A stretch of DNA of 18,737 nucleotides. Origin: Silvimonas sp. Lineage in GTDB: Bacteria; Pseudomonadota; Gammaproteobacteria; Burkholderiales; Chitinibacteraceae. The stretch spans positions 1 through 18,737 of the forward strand of contig JASLES010000448.1 of NCBI GenBank assembly GCA_030151005.1, read 5' to 3'. A program made the translations under genes and the position numbers. Positions within the stretch are counted from its first letter, which is position 1. Every line of letters begins with the position of its first letter. The notes under the pieces are model-generated. The model was not told the DNA's origin, searched no databases, and was given only the letters and a program-made list of their open reading frames with translations. Shown one piece after another: positions 7,260 through 16,153 of this stretch.

Positions 7260-7495
7260 AGTCCGCCCCCGAGACCGTCGGCCATCAAGATGCACGTGAC
7301 CCGGGCGCTTTTGACGGGCTGATCCACCGTAGTCAACCGCCAGTTGCCCACACAGATCAATCCTGTGTCCGCCATCTTCGAGCGGTGCTTGCGCTGTGAT
7401 GATGATCACCTGAATTTGCAGGAAAATCCTATAGTTACTGTGCACTGATCCCTGCATGATGCGGCGTTTTCAACATCAAACAGCTGGGACGAATA
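7260..7495. other. 236-bp intergenic region before the OmpA-family gene
   Basis: No ORF of interest. A hairpin ACACAG/CTGTGT (7350-7368) has no T-tract. A TATAGT at 7430-7435 is a candidate -10 for the porin, but no good -35 lies 16-18 bases upstream. A TGCAGG/CCTGCA inverted repeat (7417-7456) brackets it. The porin ribosome site GGGACGA lies just before ATG 7496. Confidence 0.35.
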
Positions 7496-8545
7496 ATGAA
7501 GAAGACTGCTTTCGCGTTGGCCCTTGCAGCCGCGCTGGCCAGTGCGCAGGGCTTTTGTGCAGATGATTTTGGTGGCTTTTACGGTGGCCTCAAGGCCGGC
7601 GTGAACGATTCCAAGACCACGGGTTCGATTTCTACCAAGCGCGCTGATGATTTCACCGGCGGCGCAGAGCTGGGTTACAACTTCCAGACCAGCAACGACA
7701 TCGTAATCGGTGCAGATCTGTTCGCTGATTACAACAACAAGAGCACGCATGATGCGGTTGTGGATGGCGACTACACCGGCAAGTTTGGCAGCGCCACCTA
7801 TGGTGGTGACGTCAAGCTGGGTATGGCTTTTGACAAGCTCATGCCGTACGTGAAGGCCGGTTATGCCTACACCCGTGGCTCCGGGGATGCCCGCGGCGAA
7901 GCCGGCAAGGCATTCCACGGTGGCGTTGGCATTGAATACAAACTGACGCCGAACCTGGGCGTGAACGCAGAATGGCTGACCACTCGTCCCAAAGACAATG
8001 GCACCAGGCTGGTTAACAACAACTACACCGTTGGCTTGAACTATTACTTTGGTGCGAAGGCTGCACCGGTTGTAGTGACACCGGCTCCTGTGCCCGCCCC
8101 TGCACCTGCTCCGGCAGTCGCGCCCAAGCCGGTTCCGGTCCCGGTCGCTCCGGAACCCAAGTGTGTTGACGTGACCACCACCAAGCCGGTGCGTCTTTCG
8201 GGTGCCAACTTTGCCAATGCTTCGGCCAAGCTCAAGCCTGCCGCCTTCGATAAGCTGAACGACATCGTCAAGGCTGCCCAAGCCAATACAGGGGTGAACT
8301 TTGAAGTTGCCGGCTTTACCGATAGCCGTGGCAGCGCCAAGCTGAACCAGAAGCTGTCGCAATCACGTGCACAGACCGTCAAGCAATACCTGGTTGCGCA
8401 CGGCGTGAATGCCAGCCGTATTAGCGCTGCCGGTTACGGCCCGGAGCAACCGGTTGCTGACAACGCCACCGAAGCTGGCCGCGCCGAAAACCGTCGCGTG
8501 GAAATCCGCTTTACCAAAAACGAAACCAGCCAGCGCTGTAACTAA
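7496..8545 (+). CDS. OmpA-family outer membrane porin
   Basis: 349 residues. Signal peptide with likely cleavage after A22 (GFCA/DD). Residues ~23-187 are Gly- and aromatic-rich alternating strands, fitting an eight-stranded OmpA barrel and ending in NYYFG. A Pro/Ala/Val hinge spans ~190-222. Residues ~235-340 form the OmpA-like peptidoglycan-binding domain: FTDSRGS with D276 and R291 equivalent to the diaminopimelate-contacting pair of E. coli OmpA, and GYGPEQPVADNATEAGRAENRRVEI. It should anchor the outer membrane to the cell wall. Two cysteines (C223 and C348) flank the periplasmic domain and could form a disulfide. It is monocistronic: its own intergenic region lies upstream and a strong terminator lies just downstream. 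Confidence 0.93.
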   Translation: MKKTAFALALAAALASAQGFCADDFGGFYGGLKAGVNDSKTTGSISTKRADDFTGGAELGYNFQTSNDIVIGADLFADYNNKSTHDAVVDGDYTGKFGSATYGGDVKLGMAFDKLMPYVKAGYAYTRGSGDARGEAGKAFHGGVGIEYKLTPNLGVNAEWLTTRPKDNGTRLVNNNYTVGLNYYFGAKAAPVVVTPAPVPAPAPAPAVAPKPVPVPVAPEPKCVDVTTTKPVRLSGANFANASAKLKPAAFDKLNDIVKAAQANTGVNFEVAGFTDSRGSAKLNQKLSQSRAQTVKQYLVAHGVNASRISAAGYGPEQPVADNATEAGRAENRRVEIRFTKNETSQRCN

Positions 8546-8558
8546 GTCTGCAGATTTG

Positions 8559-8589
8559 AAAAGCCGGGCCTTTGGGCCCGGCTTTTTTT
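8559..8589 (+). terminator. Strong Rho-independent terminator of the OmpA-family gene
   Basis: Stem GCCGGGCC (8563-8570) pairs with GGCCCGGC (8575-8582) around loop TTTG. It is flanked by AAAA on the left and TTTTTTT (8583-8589) on the right. It sits 14 nt after the stop codon. Confidence 0.93.
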
Positions 8590-8886
8590 GCCGTTTTTTT
8601 TGGGTGATTTCAACGGTAACGATCTCTGGCTTGCTGCTTTGCAATCTGGCATCTAGTTTGTAAAAGGCGCTGTGTGCCGTATCTGGTCTGACTTTGGGCC
8701 ACGTCAAACTTGCGCGTCCCCGCTCTTGCTTTGCCTGCCAGGCCCGAACCGCTGGATGAATAAAACCGTCTACTAATACGCATAAATGTACAGACAATAG
8801 TTGCCAGGTCAAATATCACCTATTTAACTGGGTTCTATGACGGAAAAGCGGTTTCATAAGGGCAGGCCATTTTTAGGAAAATTCCC
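8590..8886. other. ~300-bp upstream region of the wecB-nfr operon
   Basis: AT-richer than its surroundings and without a credible gene. It holds a second T-run just after the terminator, a perfect palindrome GCCTGCCAGGC (8733-8743), the motif shared with the kinase leader (8763-8781), and TTGCCA at 8801-8806 with TTAACT 17 nt downstream as a weak promoter guess. A Shine-Dalgarno AGGA at 8875-8878 precedes ATG 8887. Confidence 0.45.
8763..8781 (+). promoter_or_regulatory. Copy 2 of the shared upstream motif
   Basis: The core at 8766-8781 matches the sequence before the kinase operon (2898-2913) at 14 of 16 bases, same orientation, about 105 nt before the wecB start. The palindrome GCCTGCCAGGC lies 22 bases upstream of it. 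Function unknown. Confidence 0.35.
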
Positions 8887-9981
8887 ATGGGAACCCCTGC
8901 TCGCAACCTGTTGCTGGTCTCCGGTACGCGTCCCGAAATCATCAAACTGGCGCCGTTGTATCACGCGCTGAAAACGCGCCCTGATACCCGGGTCCAATGG
9001 CTGCACACCGGTCAGCATGGTGATATGGCAGAGCAAATCCTGGCTTGCTTTGATATCAAACCGGACATCAGCCTGGCGCGCCGGGGCAGCACGCTGGCCG
9101 AGTTTTCCATTGGCTGCCGCGCCCAACTGGAACAGGTGATGCAGGAACCCTGGTCACTGGCCGTAGTGCAAGGCGACACCGAAAGCGCCTTCCTGGGCGC
9201 ACTGAGCGCGTTCTATCACCATGTGCCGGTTGCGCACGTCGAAGCCGGTTTGCGCACCTACAATCCGGCACGCCCCTTCCCTGAAGAAATCCTGCGGCAG
9301 ATGATTGGCCGGATTGCCCGTTTTCATTTCCCGCCGACCGAACGCGCCCGTGAGGCACTGCTGAAAGAGAACATTGCCGACAAGCTGATTACGCTGACCG
9401 GCAATACCGTGGTCGATGCGCAAAACTGGGTCATTGCCAACCGCGGCATCGGCCGCAAGATTGAAGGTCGCGGGCATTTGCTGGTGACCACGCACCGTCG
9501 CGAAAACTGGGGACATGACATCAATGAAGTCTGCTACGCCCTGGCCACCATTGCTGAGCGCCATCCGGAGTTGCAGATCCTCTTTCCGGTCCACCTGAAC
9601 CCGGTGGTACAACAGCCGGTCCATGCCATTCTGGGTCATGTGCCCAACGTCAAACTGATTAACCCGCTCGATTACCTTGAAATGCAGCAAGCCCTGGCGG
9701 ATGCCTGGCTGGTGCTGACTGATTCTGGCGGCCTGCAAGAAGAAGCGCCGACCTTTGGCGTGCCGCTGCTGGTGCTGCGGGAAGAAACCGAACGGCCCGA
9801 AGCGCTGGAAGCAGGGTGCGCACAGCTGGTTGGCACCAAACGGGACAAAGTCGTCGATACGGTAGAGGACTTGTGGCAGAACCACGATGCATGGCAAGCC
9901 ATGGCACGCACCGGCAATCCGTTTGGTGATGGCAAAGCGTGCGAGCGCATCATCGCTACCCTGGAACGTGATCTGGCCTGA
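8887..9981 (+). CDS. wecB: UDP-GlcNAc 2-epimerase (non-hydrolysing)
   Basis: 364 residues; ATG 8887 with AGGA upstream. It interconverts UDP-GlcNAc and UDP-ManNAc in the cytoplasm. Family motifs in order: SGTRPEIIKLAP near the N-terminus, TGQH, VQGDTES (D97), HVEAGLRT (E119), PFPEE (E133/E134), THRRENWG (H203), PVHLNP, and TDSGGLQEEAP...ERPEA in the nucleotide-binding half. D97, E119, E133 and H203 line up with the catalytic/essential residues described for E. coli WecB. Usual VHGDT reads VQGDT here. It is followed 14 nt later by nfrB. In E. coli the Nfr polysaccharide depends on WecB encoded in a different cluster, so a linked copy suggests a dedicated UDP-ManNAc supply for the downstream glycosyltransferase. 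Confidence 0.92.
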   Translation: MGTPARNLLLVSGTRPEIIKLAPLYHALKTRPDTRVQWLHTGQHGDMAEQILACFDIKPDISLARRGSTLAEFSIGCRAQLEQVMQEPWSLAVVQGDTESAFLGALSAFYHHVPVAHVEAGLRTYNPARPFPEEILRQMIGRIARFHFPPTERAREALLKENIADKLITLTGNTVVDAQNWVIANRGIGRKIEGRGHLLVTTHRRENWGHDINEVCYALATIAERHPELQILFPVHLNPVVQQPVHAILGHVPNVKLINPLDYLEMQQALADAWLVLTDSGGLQEEAPTFGVPLLVLREETERPEALEAGCAQLVGTKRDKVVDTVEDLWQNHDAWQAMARTGNPFGDGKACERIIATLERDLA

Positions 9982-9995
9982 GCCCGGGGTAAACC

Positions 9996-12233
9996 ATGTC
10001 CTTGCTGGATATTTTTTCCACCTATCTGTATGGGCTCAAGCTGATCGCCATCACTGTGGCGGTCATGATGCTGGTCAGTGGTATCGATGATCTGTTCATC
10101 GACGTGGTGTACTGGTGCCGCCGCTTCTGGCGTTGGGTGACGGTATACCGCGAGCACCAGCGACTCGATTACCTGGCCCTGTATGAGCCGGATGAAAAGC
10201 CACTGGCCATCATGGTGCCGGCCTGGCACGAGACCGGTGTGATCGGAAAAATGGCCGAGCTGGCCGCCACCACGCTGGATTACGAGAACTACCACATCTT
10301 TGTTGGCACCTACCCCAATGATCCGGATACCCAGCGGGATGTAGATGAAGTCTGCGCGCGCTTTCCCAATGTCCACAAAGTGGTGTGCGCCCGGCCCGGC
10401 CCAACCAGCAAGGCGGACTGCCTGAACAATGTGCTGGACGCCATTTTGCAGTTTGAACGCCGCGCCAGTTTTGAATTTGCCGGGTTTATTCTGCACGATG
10501 CCGAAGACGTGATTTCCGACATGGAATTGCGGCTCTTCAATTATCTGGTCGGGCGTAAAGACCTGATCCAGATTCCGGTCTATCCATTTGAGCGGCACTG
10601 GACCAACTTCACCAGCCTCTCTTACCTGGATGAATTTGCCGAACTGCACGGCAAGGATGTCCCCGTGCGCGAAGCCGTCGCCGGTCAGGTGCCCAGTGCT
10701 GGCGTAGGTACGTGTTTCAGCCGCCGCGCGGTGATTGCCCTGCTGGCCGAAGGCGATGGCATTGCCTTTGATGTGCAAAGCCTGACCGAAGACTACGACA
10801 TTGGCTTCAGGCTCAAAGCCAAGGGCATGGAAGAAGTCTTTGTGCGCTTTCCGGTTCTGCGGGACGACAAAAAGCCCGGTATCGCCCGCCGTTTGCTGGG
10901 CCAGACCGCACGAGACTCCACCGTCATCTGCGTGCGTGAGTATTTTCCGGACACCCTGCAGACCGCCGTACGGCAAAAGTCGCGCTGGATCATCGGGATT
11001 GTCTACCAGGGTTTCAAGACCCACGGCTGGACCCACAACATGACGCTCAATTATTTCTTGTGGCGTGATCGCAAAGGGGCCATCAGCAACTTCGTGAGTT
11101 TTATTGCGTCGCTGATCCTGATCCAGCTCTCTGCGCTGTGGCTGTACCAGCATTACTGGCCGGATGCTTACCGCTTTTTGTCCATCTTTGAGGGTGACCG
11201 CTGGCTAGTGTTACTGCTGTGGATCAACTTCTTCCTGATGGCCAACCGCATGCTGCAGCGGATCATCTTTGTCAGCGCGTATTACGGTATCGGCCAAGGC
11301 TTGATGGCCATTCCGCGCCTGTTCTGGGGCAACATCATCAACTTCCTGGCCAACTGGCGGGCACTGTCCCAGATCATTGCCCAGGGCGATCCGCGCCGGG
11401 TGGCGTGGGATAAAACCACCCATGATTTCCCCAGCGTCGGTGGCGAAAACCGGGCCCGCCGCCCGCTAGGCAGTATCCTGATCGAACAACAGGCCATGAC
11501 CGAGGCCCAACTGGCAGATGCCCTGCCGCGTCACCGCGCGGATGGCCTCAAGCTGGGCAGCTGGCTGGTCCATAAGGGCTTGATTAGCGCCGAACAACTG
11601 GCCCAGGCTGTGGCGACGCAAAGTCATGTCACCGTAGAAGCGGTCGATGCCTGGCAGATCAAACCCGCCTTGATCAAGACCATTCCCGCCAGTGTGGCCT
11701 TGCACTACGCCATTTTGCCGCTGCGCGAAGAAGGCAAGACGCTGGTTGTCGCCAGTGAATCAGACATAGACCCGGTGTCGCTGGCCGCGTTGTCCCGCAA
11801 GCTGGCGCGCCCGGTGCGCTACGTGATTGCGTTGCGTGGCGAAGTCACCGTAGGCCTGCGTCACTGGTACGTGCCCTACCACCAGGAAGACCCGCGCGGC
11901 CTGCTGGATGCCGCCTTGCGCGCCGGGCTGATTACCGCCGAACCCGCCAGCCGCCTCTGGCAACGCTACGTACACCAGCAGGTGCTATTTGCCGAAATTC
12001 TGATGTCGCTGGGTCATATTGATGCCGCCGCGCTCAAGGCACTGTTGTTACGGCATGAGCGTACAACCGAAAGCCTGGGCGAGTTTCTGGTGGGGCAAGG
12101 TGTGATCCGGGCTGAGGTGTTGCAACAGGCACTGCATCTGCAACATGAATTGCAATCAACCATGCCCGCCTTGTTGATTGAAGCCGGCATCAACCCCGCC
12201 AGTCTTGAACAGCTACGCTCTAACGCCGTATGA
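9996..12233 (+). CDS. nfrB: NfrB-type membrane glycosyltransferase with c-di-GMP-binding MshEN domain
   Basis: 745 residues, the length I recall for E. coli NfrB; ATG 9996 follows GGGG. An N-terminal membrane helix (~10-35) precedes a GT2 catalytic domain with HDAED (167-171), TED (264-266) and Q327xxR330W331, the signature of processive polymerases. Membrane helices follow at ~362-385 and ~401-425 with more hydrophobic segments to ~450. The tail carries an MshEN module of exact 24-5-24 form: residues 490-513, spacer 514-518, then 519-542 (KLGSWLVHKGLIS...). After an alpha/beta segment, four degenerate repeats of the same 29-residue period fill 635-745. Established work on E. coli shows NfrB is activated by c-di-GMP and makes a ManNAc-based secreted glycan used by phage N4. 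The stop overlaps the nfrA start (ATGA, 12230-12233), implying translational coupling. Confidence 0.92.
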   Translation: MSLLDIFSTYLYGLKLIAITVAVMMLVSGIDDLFIDVVYWCRRFWRWVTVYREHQRLDYLALYEPDEKPLAIMVPAWHETGVIGKMAELAATTLDYENYHIFVGTYPNDPDTQRDVDEVCARFPNVHKVVCARPGPTSKADCLNNVLDAILQFERRASFEFAGFILHDAEDVISDMELRLFNYLVGRKDLIQIPVYPFERHWTNFTSLSYLDEFAELHGKDVPVREAVAGQVPSAGVGTCFSRRAVIALLAEGDGIAFDVQSLTEDYDIGFRLKAKGMEEVFVRFPVLRDDKKPGIARRLLGQTARDSTVICVREYFPDTLQTAVRQKSRWIIGIVYQGFKTHGWTHNMTLNYFLWRDRKGAISNFVSFIASLILIQLSALWLYQHYWPDAYRFLSIFEGDRWLVLLLWINFFLMANRMLQRIIFVSAYYGIGQGLMAIPRLFWGNIINFLANWRALSQIIAQGDPRRVAWDKTTHDFPSVGGENRARRPLGSILIEQQAMTEAQLADALPRHRADGLKLGSWLVHKGLISAEQLAQAVATQSHVTVEAVDAWQIKPALIKTIPASVALHYAILPLREEGKTLVVASESDIDPVSLAALSRKLARPVRYVIALRGEVTVGLRHWYVPYHQEDPRGLLDAALRAGLITAEPASRLWQRYVHQQVLFAEILMSLGHIDAAALKALLLRHERTTESLGEFLVGQGVIRAEVLQQALHLQHELQSTMPALLIEAGINPASLEQLRSNAV

Positions 12234-15200
12234 AAACCAGACTCAAACTCCTCCCTGCCCTGCTCGCCCTGGCCCTCGCCACCCCAGCCCTGGCCGCGCC
12301 GGAAACGCCGCAGCATATAGATCTGGGCAGTGACGTCAGCGGTTATCGCCGCTTCATCATCTATCCGCACTTGCAAAAAGCATTCAGTTTGCAGCAGCGT
12401 GGAGATTTCAACGGGGCCATCACCGAGTTTGCAGCCGCACGCAGACTGGCGCCAGACAACGCCACCCTGGCGCTTTATCTGGCTGAGGCCTATCAGCACA
12501 ACGGCCAGCCCGACCAGGCCCTGACGGTGCTGACTGCCGCGCAAAAAACGTCACCGCGTGACGCACGGATCGTCAGCGCACTGGCCGTACTGCAAGGCGA
12601 GCAGACCGCCACACCACCGGAAACCGCAGCAACCGCGCAACCAGAAGCCCAGCCTGCGGCCGTAACCACAGCAGAGGCCGCCCCGGCCAATCTGGTGCCC
12701 GCCCCCGCCGGCGGTGAATGCCAGAATGACGCCACGCCCGTCTGCAAAGCCATTGCCGGCAACGCTGCCTTGCGCCTTGGCAAACTGGCCGACGCGCAAA
12801 AAGAGCTAGATGATGCCGACTTTGCCGCCGCGCCCGAGGGCATTGCGCTACGCCATGCGCTGGTCCAACGGGCCATTTATCTGCGTGACACTGATCGGGC
12901 GCTGAACCAGCTGGCCATTCTGGATACCAGCGGCCAGCTCACGGTGAATGGGCGTAGCCAGTGGATCAACCTGTTGCTGGCGCAAGGCCGCTTAACCGAT
13001 GCGGAAAAACTGCTGAATCAGTCCGGCACCGTGCGCCCGCGCGATCAACTGGCGTATGCCCAGGCCTTGGCACAACGCGGTGATACAGCCAGTCTCGCCC
13101 GCTTTATGCGGGACAAAAAACCGCGCTTTCAAAGCCCGGACAACGAACGGCAATGGATGAACCTGCTGCAACGCGCATCGGTAGACAGCAGCGCGCTTTT
13201 TGCTGACTACGTGCCGGTATTTGCAATCAACAAACAGGAAAAAGCGCGCATCCTGGTTCCGCTTTTGTTGGGTCAGGGCGATGACAATGGTGCGCAACGA
13301 CTGCTGGAACAACTGCCCGCGGGCGAAATGCTGCAAGAACGCTTCGCGCTGAGCCTGAAAGCCAATCAGCTCGATACTGCGGGGGATCAGGCCTCTGCAT
13401 TGCTTGATCGCGCGGGCAATGATCCGGTGCTGCTGGATGCGCTCAGTTATCAACTGATTGCGGCAGGTGGCCAGCAACAGGCAATGCGGCTGTTACTCAG
13501 GGCGTATCCGTTTGACGATGCCCAGCCCGCGCGCCGGAGTATCTTGCTGCAGCGCCTTTCCGCGCTGGTGGGAGACAACCCGGCGTTGCTCAACCCGGAT
13601 GACCGGGCCATGCTGGCCAACCCGCTTGCCACGCCCGGTCAGCGCGGCCACCAGGCGGCCCTGTTTGCCAACCTGCAAGACTGCACCAAGGTGCACGAAC
13701 TGTTGGGGGATCTTTCTGCCGGTTACAGCCATGATGACTGGATGCGGCTGGGCAATTGCTATATGCCGGACGAACCTGGCCTGGCCCAATACAGCTATCA
13801 GCAAGCCCTGCAGCGGGAGAACGACAGCTACACCCAACGGGCGCTGGCCTACGCGGCCTTTGCCACCCAGGATTACCCCACCGCACTGAGCGCCTGGCAA
13901 TCGATCAAGGTAGATGATCTGATGCCGGCTGAACTGGTGTCGGCAACCAATACCGCGCTGGCCGCCGGTGATAAAGCGGCCGCCAGAACCTGGCTGGATG
14001 CTTATGAAGAACGCGGCGCGGTGCGTGACGACGAATACTGGTGGCTACGCGCTCAGGACGCAACCAATCCGCAAGATGAACGGGACGCGCTGGAGCGCGC
14101 CCTGGCACAGCGGGAAGATGCCAGATACTACGTTCGCCTTGCCGTACTGCAAAGCGGCGACAAGCAATATCACGAGGCCGTAGCCTCGCTGAAAAAAGCC
14201 GAAGTACTGGCGCCAGATGACCCCGATCTGCAAGCCACGCTGGGATATACCTACTGGTTTGCCGGCGATGCCCCGCGCTCACGCGCGGCGCTGGAAAATG
14301 CTCGCCAGGCCTACCCGGACGATATCGGCATCACCCAGCAACTGGTGTACAGCAGCCAGCGCATGGCGGATAACACCGCCGCCCGGGCCTACGCCCGTGA
14401 TGTCATCGACTGGTACGAAACCATTCCCTATAACGAGCGCAGCGATAAAGAGCTGGATGAAGAATTCGGCTTCAAGCGCCTGCACGAAGACCTGGGCCGC
14501 CGCTGGAGTTTCTCTGCCGGCGCCTTTGCCGGCACCAACGCAGGCTCGATTGCCAATGCGCCCGAGCCGGGTAACGCCTACCGCAGCTATTCGCAAGTGG
14601 AGGCCGATTACCGCCTGGGCGACCCGGCCATCCGGGATGGCAAGACGCTGGAGGCTTACGCCCGCGTATTTGCCGGCAGCGGCAACGACAACGACAGCTA
14701 TCAGGCACTGCCCATCTACTCGCCCATGCTGGGCACTGGCGTACGCTGGAAACCCTTGCGGGACTGGACATTCTTTCTGGCTGCCGAATACCAGACACCC
14801 ATTGATCGCAGCCGCGATACCGTCTCTGACTTCATGTTCCGCGCCAGCGCCTCACTCTTGAACGATGGCAAATATAGTGATGACTGGCATGAATCCGGCA
14901 CGGGTTGGGTAGCGCAGAACCTTTATCTGGATGCCGCGTATTACCTGCATCAGGAACGCACCGCTGCCACCGCCGATTACCGGGTGAGTTATCACCAGAA
15001 GATTGAACGCGGCCAGACCATCGAACCGTATACCCACGTGCAATACAACCTGATTGACCAGCACGCCTACAGCCGCGACGTGCGAGCCGGCGTGGGTGCC
15101 CGCTGGAACTACTGGTATGGTGAGAAACGCTACGACGCCTACCCCAGCAAGATCAGCGTGGGGCTGGAATTCCAGCACGCCTTCAATACGTATCTGAATG

Positions 15201-15241
15201 AAGACAACACCGTGTTTCTGACTTTTGGAGGACTGTGGTGA
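12230..15241 (+). CDS. nfrA: NfrA-type outer-membrane polysaccharide exporter (phage N4 receptor homologue)
   Basis: 1003 residues; ATG overlaps the nfrB stop by 4 nt. Signal peptide MKTRLKLLPALLALALATPALA, then mature APETPQ. TPR-like helices begin at ~45-125 (AFSLQQRGDFNGAITEFAAARRLAPDN), followed by an Ala/Pro/Thr-rich linker (~128-165) and a long helical-repeat region to ~750. The last ~250 residues are a beta-barrel domain (from about RRWSFSAGAFAG) ending in FLTFGGLW; the terminal aromatic fits a BAM targeting signal. Architecture and length match E. coli NfrA (990 residues as I recall), the outer-membrane protein through which the Nfr glycan leaves and to which phage N4 adsorbs. It plays the role PgaA or BcsC play in other systems. 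It overlaps the next start by 1 nt. Confidence 0.92.
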   Translation: MKTRLKLLPALLALALATPALAAPETPQHIDLGSDVSGYRRFIIYPHLQKAFSLQQRGDFNGAITEFAAARRLAPDNATLALYLAEAYQHNGQPDQALTVLTAAQKTSPRDARIVSALAVLQGEQTATPPETAATAQPEAQPAAVTTAEAAPANLVPAPAGGECQNDATPVCKAIAGNAALRLGKLADAQKELDDADFAAAPEGIALRHALVQRAIYLRDTDRALNQLAILDTSGQLTVNGRSQWINLLLAQGRLTDAEKLLNQSGTVRPRDQLAYAQALAQRGDTASLARFMRDKKPRFQSPDNERQWMNLLQRASVDSSALFADYVPVFAINKQEKARILVPLLLGQGDDNGAQRLLEQLPAGEMLQERFALSLKANQLDTAGDQASALLDRAGNDPVLLDALSYQLIAAGGQQQAMRLLLRAYPFDDAQPARRSILLQRLSALVGDNPALLNPDDRAMLANPLATPGQRGHQAALFANLQDCTKVHELLGDLSAGYSHDDWMRLGNCYMPDEPGLAQYSYQQALQRENDSYTQRALAYAAFATQDYPTALSAWQSIKVDDLMPAELVSATNTALAAGDKAAARTWLDAYEERGAVRDDEYWWLRAQDATNPQDERDALERALAQREDARYYVRLAVLQSGDKQYHEAVASLKKAEVLAPDDPDLQATLGYTYWFAGDAPRSRAALENARQAYPDDIGITQQLVYSSQRMADNTAARAYARDVIDWYETIPYNERSDKELDEEFGFKRLHEDLGRRWSFSAGAFAGTNAGSIANAPEPGNAYRSYSQVEADYRLGDPAIRDGKTLEAYARVFAGSGNDNDSYQALPIYSPMLGTGVRWKPLRDWTFFLAAEYQTPIDRSRDTVSDFMFRASASLLNDGKYSDDWHESGTGWVAQNLYLDAAYYLHQERTAATADYRVSYHQKIERGQTIEPYTHVQYNLIDQHAYSRDVRAGVGARWNYWYGEKRYDAYPSKISVGLEFQHAFNTYLNEDNTVFLTFGGLW

Positions 15242-16131
15242 TGCGTGCCGCCCGACTCGCCCTGCTGGCCTTCTTGAGCCTGCCCGCCATGGCCCAGGCC
15301 ATGACTGCCATCTTCTATCAGCCGCAAACACGTGACCACGATGTGCCGGATGCCAACTGGCCCGGCATTTTCAAAAGTGTCCACGATGCCGGCATCGATA
15401 CGCTGGTGATGCAATGGACACAAAATGGCGACGCATTTAACACGCCACAGGACAAAGACTGGCTGGCCGCCCGCATGCTTGATGCCCGCGCTGCCGGGCT
15501 CAAACTGGTAGTCGGGCTCAATGGCGATCCGGATTTTTTCATCCGCCAGCAACAGCCGGCGCGGATTCAGGACACCTGGCTGCGCAGCCATGCGCATGCC
15601 GATGCCACGCTGGCCCAGTACTGGGTCAAGCGCCTGGGTGCCGAGGCCATCAGCGGCTGGTATGTGCCGCTGGAAATTGACGATGTACGCTGGCGCGATA
15701 CCGAAGCCCGGGCCAGCCTGAATGACTGGTTAAGCCGGTCCAGCCGGCTGATCCGCCATGAGGCCGACAAACCGGTCTATGCCAGCGGTTTTTTTGCCGG
15801 ACATATGGCACCACAACAGTTTGCCGACCTGATGCGCCAGACCGCACAGCAAAGCGGCGTCAAACTGTGGGTGCAAGATGGTGCGGGCACAAACAAACTC
15901 AATGCGGCCGAACGGGGTGCCTATCTGCATGCGCTGGCCGATTGCAGCAAACCATCGGCGCAGGGCGTCATTTACGAGGTTTTCCGCCAGGTGGGGTCGG
16001 ATGAAGCATTCCAGGCCGAACGCCGCTCGCCCGACGAAGTCAGCGCGCTGCTGCAGCAACGCACGCCGTGCCAGGGCGACAGCGTGTTCTTCTCTTTACG
16101 CTATCTGCCCTTTGTGAACATCCCGCATTAA
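15241..16131 (+). CDS. ybcH: YbcH-like DUF4434 periplasmic protein of the Nfr system
   Basis: 296 residues from ATG 15241, whose A is the last base of the nfrA stop. GGAGG at 15227-15231 sits 9 nt upstream; GTG at 15235 would be too close to it. Signal peptide MRAARLALLAFLSLPAMAQA, then a soluble domain starting TAIFYQPQTRDHDVPDANW. The pattern (IDTLVMQWTQNGDA, GLKLVVGLNGDPDFF, GWYVPLEIDDVRW, KPVYASGFFAGHMAP, GVKLWVQDGAGTN, GVIYEVFRQ) is that of a TIM-barrel glycoside-hydrolase-like DUF4434 protein. E. coli ybcH belongs to this family and is adjacent to nfrA. Candidate acidic residues are E and D in LEIDD and D in VQDGAG. It probably trims or handles the glycan in the periplasm; no activity is proven that I know of. 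Confidence 0.82.
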   Translation: MRAARLALLAFLSLPAMAQAMTAIFYQPQTRDHDVPDANWPGIFKSVHDAGIDTLVMQWTQNGDAFNTPQDKDWLAARMLDARAAGLKLVVGLNGDPDFFIRQQQPARIQDTWLRSHAHADATLAQYWVKRLGAEAISGWYVPLEIDDVRWRDTEARASLNDWLSRSSRLIRHEADKPVYASGFFAGHMAPQQFADLMRQTAQQSGVKLWVQDGAGTNKLNAAERGAYLHALADCSKPSAQGVIYEVFRQVGSDEAFQAERRSPDEVSALLQQRTPCQGDSVFFSLRYLPFVNIPH

Positions 16132-16134
16132 CCG

Positions 16135-16151
16135 CGCCCACAACCCGGGCG
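16135..16151. terminator. Weak hairpin between convergent ybcH and the CARF nuclease gene
   Basis: CGCCC (16135-16139) pairs with GGGCG (16147-16151) around a 7-nt loop, squeezed in the 22 bases between two convergent stop codons. No T-tract on either side, so termination here would be weak or Rho-assisted. Confidence 0.3.
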
Positions 16152-16153
16152 GA

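Noticed and set aside
8762..8788. FliA-type promoter (TAAA...GCATAAAT) before wecB
   Set aside because: Only the first four bases of the -35 and part of the -10 fit; the matching motif before the kinase operon does not fit at all.
9672..11153. 493-residue minus-strand ORF opposite wecB/nfrB
   Set aside because: Spans two well-supported genes on the other strand, shows no family motif and has antisense-like composition.
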